Below, in pieces: positions 22,618-34,100 of a DNA stretch of 64,000 nucleotides. The position numbers and the translations under genes are program-made. Source of the stretch: Crotalaria pallida (taxonomy: Eukaryota; Streptophyta; Magnoliopsida; Fabales; Fabaceae). The stretch covers positions 3,412,501-3,476,500 of the forward strand of contig CM075650.1 of NCBI GenBank assembly GCA_037953625.1, given 5' to 3'. How positions within the stretch are numbered: position 1 is the first letter of the stretch; the number at the start of each line of letters is the position of its first letter. The notes beneath the pieces were generated by a model, which was given only the letters and a program-made list of their open reading frames with translations, did not search any database and had not been told where the DNA came from.

Positions 22618-23190
22618 TCATATTAAGCTAATCTTTTCAAATTTCAATGGCATTTCCATATTATTGTTTGTTGGAAGTAAAAGAACTTTTGTTATTTTAT
22701 CCTTGCTTTACATATCAATTATCCAATTAATGATATGCTTAATAAGAGGGATAAATAGTATTAAGCAATATAATGAGATAAATGACATATTAGAAACAAT
22801 AATAAATTTCATATAAATTAACATAAATTTACTACTGTATTTTTTAATAGAATAAAAAATAAATAGAAATCAATGTAAAACTGATTATTATAAAGTGATT
22901 TAAATTAAAAAGAGTGCGAGGAAAAAAAATTAAATGATGAAAGAAATCATTAATTAGAAAACATTGACGTGTGGCTGAATTAAAATTGAGCTAGTGATCT
23001 TGTCGTCTCAAATTTCTCTTCCAAGTGCATTGGCTAAGTTGACAGCCCATGAAAATTGTTTTCTAGTTTCACGTTGCTATCTGTGTCAGTGGTTTGTTTT
23101 TATTTTTGTTTTGTTTTGTTTTTTTTTTTAAGTTGACTGCTCATCTTCAGACATGTACTATACATTCCAATATATACATAAATATATACT
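22618..23190. other. UGT 3' flank
   Basis: The 3' untranslated region and AT-rich flank; candidate polyadenylation signals (AATAAT, AATAGAATAAAAAATAAA) occur, but the end site is not determinable. No other feature is seen. Confidence 0.4.
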
Positions 23191-23695
23191 TGACTTAAAT
23201 ATCAAAATGGTTCTTATAAATATTGACATTTTTGAAATTGGTCCCTATAAAAAAAAAGTTTTGATTTTGGTCCCTGCATTTACAAAACGTTTTTGTTTTG
23301 ATCCCTCCTATTAGACGTGGATGGAAAATGCCGAAAACGTAATAATGTACTATATTCTATGACCAATTAAGAATGATATTCTTACATTAATTCTCAAGGG
23401 TAAAAAAAACAACTTCTACTACATGAAAGAACCAATTCAAAAACCATGATAGTAGAGGGACCAAATAAAACCTATGAAATCTAATAATAGAGGAACCAAA
23501 ATCTATCAAATCTAATAATATAGGGACTAAAGCAAACTACCAACATAATTATGTGGACCAAAATTTAACAAGAGGGATCAAAACCAAAACGTTTTGTAAA
23601 CGTAGGGACCAAAACCAAATTTTTTTTTACAGGGACCACCAATTTCAAAGGAATCAACTTTTATAGAGATCATTTTCATATTTAAGCCCCTCTCT
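23191..23695. mobile_element. Foldback element with 'ggtccct' arms
   Basis: Left arm about 23191-23310 and right arm about 23575-23695 are inverted repeats of about 120 bp (CTTAAATATCAAAATGGTTC; ATTGGTCCCTATAAAAAAA; ACAAAACGTTTTTGTTTTGAT). The interior has short AGGGACCAAA-type repeats and no frame. Target duplication is not clear. Confidence 0.65.
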
Positions 23696-23701
23696 CTCTA
23701 T

Positions 23702-23734
<33 letters not shown>

Positions 23735-23757
23735 CTGTGTGTGCGTGTGTGTGTGTA
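23690..23757. repeat. Compound (TC)n(TA)n(TG)n microsatellite
   Basis: TCTCTCTC, then TA units with one break, then TGTGTG with one GC. It abuts the foldback element's right end. Confidence 0.85.
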
Positions 23758-24478
23758 ATATTATTTTTAGGTAGTGATTGTGTTGATGACTTGCTCAAAA
23801 GTTTAGGTTATCAGCACAATCACGATATTGATATAAAATTAAAAAAAAAAACTCGGGTAATCAACATAGTCAAACCCTAATATAAAACATAAAGAAAACT
23901 TTGCAAATCAATATTCTTCATAACCCATGAATTAAAAATTATCTAAAATGTAAGATAAAAGATTTAAAAATTCATTCATTTCATACAAAAATCACGCGTG
24001 TTGATATGTTGTGAGGGAAGTTTTAGGAATAAAAAAACTAGGGTTATTATGACTGTGTGGATGATCAAATTTTTTTGAACATATTATCAACACAATAACA
24101 ATCCAAAAATAATATGAAAAAAAAATATAATATAAGGGGTATATATCCCCTCTAAGAAAATGTCCCAATCTCAAACCCATGCATGGATCCATATGTGTCT
24201 TTTGGACTTTTGTCTTCCGGAGGCTTTTATTTTGAGTTCATTAATATTTATAGGTTTAAACATCTTTTAATTCATGGAAATTTAATGATTTTTTGTTTTA
24301 ATATGATGGTCTTCAAATATAACACGTCATAATAATTGTTGATATAATCATAATTTTATGAATTTTATACTTTATGCTTTTTTATGTTTCAATCTAAATT
24401 CTTTCTTAATCTATTTCATCATAAAGTGAATTCGTCCCTATCATATTTCATTTTAATTAAAAATGTATTTGATATCAA

Positions 24479-24891
24479 CCTCCCATAGAGGTTGCCTAAC
24501 TTGCTACTAGTCCACAAATTAAATCCTTAAAAATGATAATTTCAACCTAAATTCACTCTTATTTTATTCTATCATAAATTGAAAGTCAATTTGTCCGTAT
24601 CATACCTTATTTTAATCAAAAATGATTTTAAATTTAAAAATTAATCCGATCAACATTTAAAGATAGACAAATGAGATAAACCTAACATATATTAAGTATT
24701 AATCTCTCCCATCCTCAGCCCTACATGTCTCCATCCAATATTAAATGTTGAGAAGGTTTTGTTAAGAAGGTATTGTTGTTCAAAAACAATTTTTCTTTTT
24801 TTGGCAAACCAGCCCCACAAGATAGCTACATCAAACTGTAATTGCCTTTAATTTGTGGACTAGTAGCAAGTTAGGCAACCTCTATGGGAGG
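24479..24891. mobile_element. Inverted-repeat element with near-perfect 48-bp ends
   Basis: CCTCCCATAGAGGTTGCCTA at 24479 and its complement ending at 24891 extend almost perfectly for about 48 bp, down to the stretch GTCCACAAATTAAA. TCAA precedes the left end and follows the right. The inner sequence near 24540-24632 resembles the left flank (24390-24470), so part of the interior may be a local duplication. No coding. Confidence 0.55.
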
Positions 24892-26757
24892 TCAAAATTC
24901 GGACGACAAGATTCCAAGTCATGACTCAATTTTGGTTTATACATCAATTTTCTCCTCCATCATCCAGAAAGGTCCTCAAATTCTTTATATTCTTATATAA
25001 ATAGCTTTTAATTTTTGCTTGTATGATAAAAATTTAAGTGTTCCATGAGGGCCAAAATACGCCAGTACTGCTAAATAAAATATCTTTGTTTTGTTTTGGA
25101 AGAGAAATAGTGTGAATTTTAAGTAAATGAACCAACCAAGTTTTAAGATTATTGGAAAAGCGTTGTAAATTTAATAAATGATATTTTAGAAATGATAATA
25201 ATTTTAGGATGAAAGTAGTTAAATTTTGTTTATACTTAAAAACTGTAGAACATACACACACATATATATGGTTATACTCAAGATCGAAGTAAATGTTTAT
25301 GCGGCAATCATAGGCAACGATAAAAATGATGATAGTCAATTTAAGACTTATGACTAAAGAATTGTTGTTTTTTTCCTAGTGTAAATGTACTTTTTTCTAC
25401 TTCCATTTTATTTGAGCTGATTATATGTTCTAAATTAAAGAGGCTCTAAATCAGTGCTTCAAAATAAAATAGTTGAAACATGCTGCATATTTGATTCTAA
25501 AAGAGGCTCTAAATCATTGTAGATGTTCAGCTATCATAAAAACTGCATGCACCAATATAAAATATAGATTTTAGACCACTTAATTAATACTGGTTCCAAG
25601 GAACCAATCTTTTTATGACTATTTATTGAAATCAAACCGATTGCTTGGTATAATTAGTCTAAATTATATATTAAATATGCCGAACCAGTCTCCCTATGTC
25701 AAAAAATTAAAATAAGATTGGTTCCGTATGCGGAACCAGTCTGTTTATGACAGTTTATTAAAATGAGACTGGTCCTTCACACAAACAGTCTCCATTTAAA
25801 TTTAAATTAGACTGGTTCCGCATTGAACCGGTCTCTTAAAAGAAAAAAGAAAAAAAAGAAGAAGAAAACAGAGAGATGAGCCAAGGCGAGAGTCTCGTTG
25901 GGAGAGGTTGAGAGAAGAGAGGAGGGTGGAAGGGTTGGACATGTCGGCAAAGATGATGGTCAGCATGCACCAACACGAGATCCACCAATTCTAGGAGTGA
26001 TGAACACAAACCCAAGGAAGACCAGGCTTCAATAGCAAGGCTTCAATTGTGCCGTGGCCTTGTTTTTGTTTGACATAAACTCACAAGTTCGTTATTAGCT
26101 TTGGTTTTTCCCTTTTATTTTATTTTTTATGCTTTTCCATTGAAAATCATTACTTTTACTGAGGTGAATATTTGGAATCAAATAAAGGCAAATATTAGTG
26201 GTGCAGATTGACTGTTTTTTCTGTTGGCTTAATCAAGGAACTGACACAGTGATATGAAAATGGTGTGCTTTAATCTTATTAGTAAATAAAAGAGGGCATG
26301 CTTTAAAAGTTAATGGTTGTTTGTCTGCTCCACGTGTTGTAAAGCACAAACATACAATCTGATCCTATGAAATTGTCACTGCATAATTGGATTGGATTGA
26401 CTTGGTTTATTGTTCAATTCATTTATCCAATCTACTTGTGTTTTCTTTTCTATATACATAGTTAAGGATTTAATTTTGATGCATTATAAGTATTGCAGTT
26501 TTTTACATTGACAGCTATCCATTATTATACCGTTACCTCAATAAAAATATTTGGTTTATTGATTCTCACAGCAAGAGTCACGAAGATGTTTGATATATAT
26601 GATTGGTTGACGGTGTAAAAACTTTGCAATGAATCAAAATTGAACTCTATTAGTTATATTTTTTGCTTTTTGTTTTATATATTTATTTTGGTTACTTTCA
26701 GTTATACAGATTTGCAAACTTGTTTGAGTCATATGGAAGAAAAGAGTATGCTACTCT

Positions 26758-27105
26758 AAGAAAGTGAACAATCAACTAGGATATGATGGGAGATATCGTA
26801 ACCTTTTAGACATGAATGCTAACTTGGGTGGATTATTTGCAGCGGCACTAATTGAGGATCCTGTTTGGGTAATGAATACGGTTCCTGTCCAGGCTAAGGT
26901 TAACACACTTGGAGCTATATATGAAAGGAGATTGATTAGAACACATCATGACTGGTTAGCACAGCACAATCTTAATCTCTTTTTTGGTCTGTGTTTTTCA
27001 ATTGTTTGAATCATTTAATTCTTTTCCAGGTGTTAAGCAATGTCTACCTATCCTAGAACTTATGATTTAATTCATGCAGATTTGGCTACGAAATTGTATG
27101 GTTTA
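26758..27105 (+). pseudogene. Fragment of a plant PMT-type methyltransferase (DUF248 family)
   Basis: Exon-like 26758-26954 encodes NNQLGYDGRYRNLLDMNANL, then GGLFAAALIEDPVWVMNTVP and VNTLGAIYERRLIRTHHDW. The next piece, 27030-27105, encodes AMSTYPRTYDLIHADLATKLYG. This order is that of the S-adenosyl-methionine-dependent methyltransferase domain of Golgi-located PMT proteins. GT (26955) and AG (27029) borders of a 75-bp intron survive, so genomic DNA rather than cDNA was acquired. A Glu codon has become TAA two residues after the splice. A full PMT has about 600 residues; fewer than 100 remain. Confidence 0.8.
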
Positions 27106-27788
27106 TATTCATTTTAGCAATTGAATTAAAGGCAAAAGATACACATACTTTAATACTTTGAACTATATTTGGTTTTTTCTAACTATGTAATTTTAGTACT
27201 TTAAAACTCAGTTGTGATTGTTGATATTAGAAATGCATTTCATTATTATTATTAATAAAAAAGGCCTAATTGAAGATTTCATCAAAAAAAAAAAATGTAG
27301 CACCGCTGTCCGCTGTCTTTAATTCAGTAATTTCAGCTGCTTGAAATGATATAATTCTCATTGAATGAGCTTTGTATGATAGATTAGTGCATTTTGTTTC
27401 ATGTTCCTCGTTGAATGCTGCAACCATATGCTGTATCAGTATCACACTATCACTGTTATACTTCATTATTGACTTATTCAGATATTAGTACTTCCCAAGG
27501 TATAACTATAAGCTTAAATGACAATAACCAAGTGTTTTTTTGGTTACGTGTGGCTATGTGCCTCTTGATTCATCTTTAGCCAATTCTAATCAACGTCAAT
27601 TTACTTGGGGACTTAGATTACTGGAAGTGAGTTACTTAAACATTATCTCCATTAGCTGCGATGGAATTTGAATACTTTGTTGTCCATCTTATGCACAATT
27701 TTACTTCCAGAAAAAAAAAAAGCATTTCGGTAATAACTATCTTAGTTCCTTGTAAGCGCATTTATGTAATATGTTTAGGGAAAAAAAA

Positions 27789-27794
<6 letters not shown>

Positions 27795-27836
<42 letters not shown>
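27795..27836. repeat. (TA)n microsatellite
   Basis: About 20 TA units between the two captured fragments. Confidence 0.9.
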
Positions 27837-27838
<2 letters not shown>

Positions 27839-27891
27839 CTAATTGAACTTTCTCTTTCAATAAGATTGTGCTTTAAGGGACAGCTATAAGA

Positions 27892-28047
27892 TTGCCAATT
27901 GACTTTTACATTTGGGATTTTCAGTCTGGTTTAAGAGCATTGGTCAGGACTGGACATGGAGCAAAGGTGACCCCTTATGTTGATGAAGAAGTTATTCTTC
28001 AGGCAAATCATACCAAAGAAGAACCCATCACCAGCAATGACACTTGA
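27892..28047 (+). pseudogene. Fragment resembling the plant At1g16860-type membrane protein family
   Basis: An open stretch of 51 codons includes DFYIWDFQSGLRALVRTG and AKVTPYVDEEVIL and ends at TGA 28045. The DFQSGLRALV...GAKVTPYV pattern matches, from memory, a conserved segment of a plant family of uncharacterised membrane proteins (At1g16860 type). Only that segment is present; the continuation is unlike the family. It is the second gene fragment between the CACTA-like arms. The family call is from recall without a search. Confidence 0.5.
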
Positions 28048-28394
28048 TCGATTCATCCAAATATCAAGGCATTTCAGTTTAATTTCCTCTTAAAACAATT
28101 GTTGGTGAGAGTATGATAGTTGTTTTGTTTAGTATATTTTCTATGTATAATAGTGGGCCTTTTGTTTTGCTGCAAAGTGTATATATACTTGATTTGGTCA
28201 AACCAGTAGATATGAATAAAATATGGTTTTTATATATAATATAATTTTAGTATCTAGGCATCTAGCTATGGTTTTTAAAATATGAATAAAATATTATTTA
28301 TTAATTTTATTATTCATGTGTTTTTTTTATCGAACTATCTGTGTGTCCCTCTCTATATGTGTGTGATCCATAATAATTAAAAAAGTTAAAATGA

Positions 28395-28746
28395 AATTGA
28401 GACCGGTTCAAAACACTAAACAAGATTGATTAAAAATTTAATTGAGATCGGTTCAAAAGACTAAATGAGACTAGTTCGGAATTTAATTGAGACCGGTTCA
28501 AAAGAATAAACGATACTGGTTCTAATTTTAATTGAGACCGGTTCAAAACACTAAATGAGATTGGTTCGGAATTTGATTGAGACCGGTTTTGTTTTCACTC
28601 TCAGACTCTCGTTATTTCCAAACGAGACCGGTTCAGAACCAGTCTCATTTAAATAGAGGAAACAAGACCGTCACTTTTAAGACTGGTTCGAAACCAATCT
28701 TAAAAGCAGTGTGGAATCGGTCTGAAATAACTTATTTGTACTAGCG
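28395..28746. repeat. Subterminal repeat array of the CACTA-like element
   Basis: About ten GAGACCGGTTC-like units, mostly alternating between GAGACCGGTTCAAAA.ACTAAA and GAGACT/ATTGGTTCGGAATTT, give a double unit of about 48 bp. Near 28625 and 28681 units face each other (GAGACCGGTTCAGAACCAGTCTC). The left counterpart lies at 25587-25842. Such arrays bind transposase in CACTA elements. Confidence 0.7.
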
Positions 28747-28749
28747 AGG

Positions 28750-29371
28750 AGTGCTTGATTGTGATGATTCATTGAAATAAGCATTTATCTATAAAATATT
28801 TTAAGTGTGATTAAGACATGGGCTCCAAAATCTCAAATAGTACAAAAATAGTCAAGTTAAAGGCCAAATATAAAAGACTTATAAACAATATCTTCAAATT
28901 TTTAGTCATTAAAGCTAAGTTGTATCAAGCTCTTGTGTAGTTCCATGCTTAACTCATTTCCATGTATCCTCCTCGATGTGTTTTGAGATAAATCTCGTGG
29001 ATGGAAGTTAGGAATCTTGATAATCCTATTAAACACTACATACGATAATATCCAAAAAAATCATTTCATCATGTGAGAACCCAACCAAAGGACAACCTAA
29101 GAGTCCTATATCAATAATAACAGCATAGCATTAAATATTTAAACAAGACACCACAATTTTTAACGTGGAAAACTTCCCTCATTACGAGAGAATAAAAACC
29201 ACGGGACCTAATCCAGAAAAATATTTCACTATAAAATAATAGGTACACAACATAGTTTTCCTAGTATCACTAGCAACAACAACATAATATTCATGAAACG
29301 AACACAGAAACCAAGAGATATATATCTAGCTAGCACAACCAATAGTGAAAGCAAACACTAAACAGATTACA
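28750..29371 (-). other. Intergenic, possible copia LTR remnant
   Basis: On the minus strand 29060-29250 (GGTCCCGTGGTTTTTATTC, GAGGGAAGTTTTCCACGTTA) resembles the end of a common copia LTR. Ends, primer site and target duplication cannot be defined. No gene is seen. Confidence 0.3.
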
Positions 29372-29598
29372 TCAAAATAAAGCTCATTGCTCTGCCATGC
29401 ACTACAGCATCAGAGAAGGAATTGGAAGTGAACTCGGTGGCTTTGAAATTTCAGTTTTCACCTAACCACCTCTTGTGACCCAGTAGTCATCAGCATCCCA
29501 AAGGCTAGAGTTGGTTCTCATAGGTTGGTCCTAACCAACAGGTTCAACATTTTTGTACACCCTTATGGAGATGTTATCAGCCAAGGAATCTGCAGTTC
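29372..29598 (-). pseudogene. XTH exon-3 fragment
   Basis: This aligns to exon 3 of the XTH gene at 37377-37740 on the same strand: GGAATTGGAA..GTGAACTC, GTGGCTTTGAAATTTC, AGTTTTCACC, ACCACCTCTTGTG, CCAAAGGCTAGAGT and GATGTTATCA all match. Deletions of about 6, 29 and 3 bases and several changes destroy the frame. On the minus strand it starts with CTGCAG|ATTCC, so the intron acceptor was copied too, pointing to DNA duplication rather than retroposition. The NLR lies between it and the functional gene. Confidence 0.85.
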
Positions 29599-31020
29599 AT
29601 GAATTAGTTTGATTATGAATGATAGATATGGCGTTCCCCCAGACTATTTTTTTGCACACTACTTATACATTAATCATTGTAATGCATATAATATAACTGG
29701 TGATAAGTATGGGCATACTTTTAAAATTAGTCTGAAAAAGCATACTTTTCCCATCAAGGAATATTAAATAATAGTTTAGGCATGCATGATACAGAAACAA
29801 GAAAGATAAAAGATATGGATTAGTTTTGGTTATCAATAATAGACATGGCTAAGTTGGCAGTCCCCTTTTGCTCATTATTTTTACATTGGTGATTGATGTG
29901 AAAAATAACTGGTGACTAATATGGATTATGTATTGGCCAGAACAACTTAAAAGTTATGTATTTATATTTGAATTATTACAAGTTGGTAAAATAGTCTGAG
30001 AACATACTTTTCTAAATCACTAGCTTCTCATTGGATCTTCTTGTCCCTTTTATGCACAGCATGCAAGCAACTCTGAATATAAATGCATCATAGTTAATTG
30101 ATTATAAAATCTCAAATATATTAAAAGAGTTAAAAAGTAAATTTCAAATACATCTTATAAGCTAACCTCATCAATCCTGCTCAAATACTTTCACCAGCAA
30201 GATTCTGTACAAAACTGTGTTCAACATGAAAATTAAAGAACATTTAGTTAACTTTATGTCAGTTTTGCTGAAATAATACAAACCAATTTACTGTAAGAAA
30301 AAATCGATAAAAATGAATTTGATACCTTGTTAGGCACATGAGAACTCAATAAAAAATGAATTTAAATGCAAAAAAAGAGGGGGAAAAAAGACACGAAATC
30401 TTTCTTATTTGTTACTATGTATAAAACTGATCAGAAGAAAGCAGAGAACTGGTTTTTACTCAACAAAGTGCAAATAAAGCAGTAGAATTCATAGCCACCC
30501 ACCAAACATGTTCCTCTTGTTTATAGCATATAACTAGGAAATAAATGAACAATAACAAGTGCTTATTCATATGCAAGTATGCAACCTCAAGACAACTAGC
30601 TCATCAAACATGTAAATTGTAACCATCCTCTAATTTCTCAGTAGTAAAGATTTTTGGGTGAGTTACTCCTTTGGTCTCTAATATAAGAAAAACAAGGCAT
30701 ACCTATCTTGGTCTCAAATATTAAAAAAAACAAAAAATTTATTCTCAAAATAATTATTTCTAAAATATTTTTAGAAAGTAGTGATTTACATTTAATTTGT
30801 GTTTTATTCCCAATACAACTTTGCTAAAGTAGCTATATATATATATATATAATGGAAAAGTGTATTTCTTCTTAACTTTTCACTGCATTTAAACTTTTAA
30901 CAAGTGCCTTTTAAGTTCTTTAGGATTTTCCTACAATTAATTTTTGTTAGAAAACTATTGCAGCCTGTACAGGAAATAATGCACGTACGTAACAGTAATT
31001 ACCTGCTGACAATCCTGGGT
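29599..31020 (-). other. Downstream region of the NLR gene
   Basis: AT-rich, with two imperfect direct repeats about 215 bp apart (around 29610-29745 and 29818-30010: ATTAGT.TG.TTAT.AATGATAGA.ATGGC...). On the minus strand CAGCAG|GTAATT near 31003 could be a donor of a 3' UTR intron. No protein is readable. Confidence 0.35.
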
Positions 31021-31116
31021 TAATTGATGAGATTGTGATTAACCCGAATGTAGTGGATGTGGGAGATGAATGGCCAAATTAGCGGGTCCTTCATCTTACA
31101 CCGTTCTTCCAACAAT
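31021..31116 (-). pseudogene. Out-of-frame relict of the NLR C-terminus
   Basis: In the frame +1 to the NLR, 31116 to 31021 encodes LLEERCKMKDPLIWPFISHI followed by HYIRVNHN and a stop at 31023-31021. This is the canonical end of I2/RPP13-like NLRs. The upstream frame stops at 31091-31093. Confidence 0.85.
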
Positions 31117-34100
31117 CATAAATTCTTAAAGTTTCCAAGGAGGTGAGGTGACGAAACATCCTGCAATCCAATGTCTCCAGACTTGAAAATCCGCCCAGCC
31201 ACAAAGTTGCAAGGGAGGAAAACTGAGGCAGCAAACACCACTCCTTCAGGAAGGACGTGACATTTTCACATGGACCACAAATGTCAAGATAACTCAGACC
31301 CTCAAACACGCCTATTGATGATATGTTGCATAATAGTTTCTCGCAATTGCGGATTCTAAGTGTTTTCAAGCTAGGCGGCAAACCCCCTTCAGGAAACAAT
31401 TCAATTCCTGGACAATCTCTTATCTCGAGATACTCTAATTTTGGGAGAAGAGTATTCATGTGACAAGGTAATGACTTCAGCTTATCGCATTTGATGACAA
31501 TAAGATCCTTCATGCAACTGTTGAAAAGGTGACCAGCAGCAGCATTGCGTGATGGCTGGAATACGAAAAGAGATTCCAGATTTTCACAATTTTTGAGACG
31601 GAGATAGTTGAGATTTGGAAAGTAATCCAATGGGAAGGATGAGAGTGAATGACAACTGTTCACTATTTCCAAAGACTCTAGCAGATCATGTTGTTGTTGC
31701 TTTGGGAACTCTAGTTTGCTACAACTAAAGATTTTAAGGCTTTTCAAAGACACAGGTATGCGATCACCGGGAAATGATTTGACACACGAACAACTTGAGA
31801 TGCTTAAACCTTTGAGACAAGTTGGGTGGCAGATGGTCATTGCCTGAAACATGGATTTCACTGCCTCGCATCCTTCAATTAATGCATCCTGCAACAGCAG
31901 AAGAGGTATCTCTTGCAACCTTACTTTATCACTTCCGCCTATAATTAGTTCCCGAATTACCGGAGACTTTGGGAGAGTAGAAACAAGCTTATCACACTTT
32001 CTAATTGTAAGTTTTTCAAGAGCAAGAAGGTGATCAGGCAAATTTCCTGTTAATTTGGGACAATCCTCTATCGTAAGCTTCTTTAGGTTAGGGAAAGCAT
32101 TGGAGTCCGACAGAAGCCAAACCTCCCAACAAGACATTCTACGAAATGAGAGATCCTCCAAAGATGTAAAAGGTGCTGCCAAAGAATGATCACCTTCATT
32201 CTTGAAAAACTCTTCACCAATTGTCACCAGCCCGCTAAAATCTTCAATATCTAGGGACTTAATTGACGGTAGTTGCCCAAATGAAGGAAGCATACAACAA
32301 TTGCTACAAGACATCAATGATACACGGGTCATATTGTGGTAAGAGGAATGCCCTAACCAACCCGGAAATATGGTACCCCTGTAATTATTGATAGTTAGCT
32401 TTTGCAAACCTTTATGAGGTTGTAACTTATCAAGTATATCTCTTTCAATTTGTGAGCTTAGGTTTGTAACCATATCATCATTTTCTCTAGACCATATCAA
32501 ATCCAACCTCTCAATGTGTATCTTATCCATCATTCTTGCCTTCAATGCATCATTACTATCGGCAACATTCTCCAATTTGCTAATCGATAATGATCCATGA
32601 AGATTTGAAAGTTCACCAAGTTCTGATATCCCATTCTCTTCATGCAATCCCACGACAAAGTCACTTAAATACTGCAAATTTTTTAATTTGCTCATTCCTG
32701 GTGGCATCTTTTCCAGAGGAGTTCCCTCAATATCAAGATGTCGCAAGTTCACAAGATTTTGCATACCATTGGGCAGAATAGTCAGTTGAGAACAATAGAA
32801 CAACTTCAATGTTTGAAGATTATACAAGTGAACCAATGACTCCGGTAAGGTCGTGATCCTAGTCAAAGATAGATCCAAGTAACGCAAATGGGCCAACTCG
32901 CCTATTGAATTAGGCAATATATTCATCACTTCAAGGCATTTAAAGGACAAAACTCTTAAGCACTTAAGCTTGGCTAGTATGAAACTTGCTGAATTTGGAA
33001 AGTTGAAAAGACGAGTTCTGAAGCCATTCATTGGAAGCAATGTCCTCAAAGATTTTAATCTACCAATAGCATCTAAAGATTTTGGGATATTATAACTTGA
33101 AATTGGAAACGACAAATGACGGGTCATCATACTCATCTCATTTGCATCTCCTAGTTCTCCTAATTGAGAATAAAATTTACCAGAAATATATGTTGCTAAG
33201 TCATGCAAGAGATCATGCATCACAAAAGACGTGCTTTTAGCACTATACTGTTTGAAGAACAATCTGGAAGCTAAATCATCAAAACACTCATGACCGACTT
33301 CTTCAATAGTCTTTTCTGTCTTTGGTTGCTCTATGAGATCTTCTGCCATCCAAAGTAAAACTAATTCATCTCTGTCAAATCTGTAATCCTTGGGATACAA
33401 TGAACAATAAATGAAGCATCGCTTTAGTTGTGTAGGGAGATGGTAATAGCTGATCAACAATGCAGGAACAATCTTACTATCTTTCACAGAAAGCCCCCAA
33501 ATGTCACTCTTTAATATAGCATTCCAGCTCTTGATGTCATGTTTTGTTCGCAATAGACCTCCAAGTGTTTCTGCAGCTAAAGGTAATCCCTTACACTTCT
33601 TAACAATCTTTCTCCCAATTTCTTCTAGAGCTGAATTCCTACTTGATTCTCGAAAACATGCATTATCCACAAACACGGACCAGCAGTACTCATCAGACAA
33701 CACGTTGAGAAAGTAAGGGGCACAAGTCTGGATTACCGAAGCAACATCCACGTGACGAGTCGTTGCCAGAATTTTACTTCCCTTAGCCCCATATTTGAAT
33801 GGTTTTTGAAGATTATTCCAATTATGATAATCATTACTCCAGATATCATCCAAGACAATAAAGAACTTCTTTCCTTGTAGCTTGTTCTTCAGATCAAGTT
33901 GAAGCAAATTTAGATCTTTCTCATCACAGGATCCAGTGGTAAGTTCTTTTATTATAGTCTGTGTAATCTTAACAATATCAAACTCTTCAGAAACACAAAC
34001 CCACGCTTTGAAATCAAACCCCTTCATCAAATCCTCATTATTGTACAACCATTGGGCTAAAGTGGTTTTTCCAACCCCACCCATGCCCACAACAGGGATC

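Larger units (their letters stand above)
25560..28746 (+). mobile_element. CACTA-like element carrying host gene fragments (Pack-CACTA candidate)
   Basis: Both sides consist of many short subterminal repeats built on GAGACCGGTTC and its complement: about 25587-25842 on the left and 28395-28720 on the right. The right end reads, on the minus strand, CGCTAGTACAAATAAG, one transition from a CACTA terminus. The left end is not clear and may be truncated. Between the arms lie a methyltransferase fragment with an intron and a second host-like fragment. No transposase is seen, so movement would have depended on a partner. Class call from subterminal repeats and one end. Confidence 0.6.

Noticed and set aside
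26764..27009. Complete small gene of 81 codons
   Set aside because: The frame starts at GTG in the middle of a PMT domain and reads into its intron; it is a fragment.
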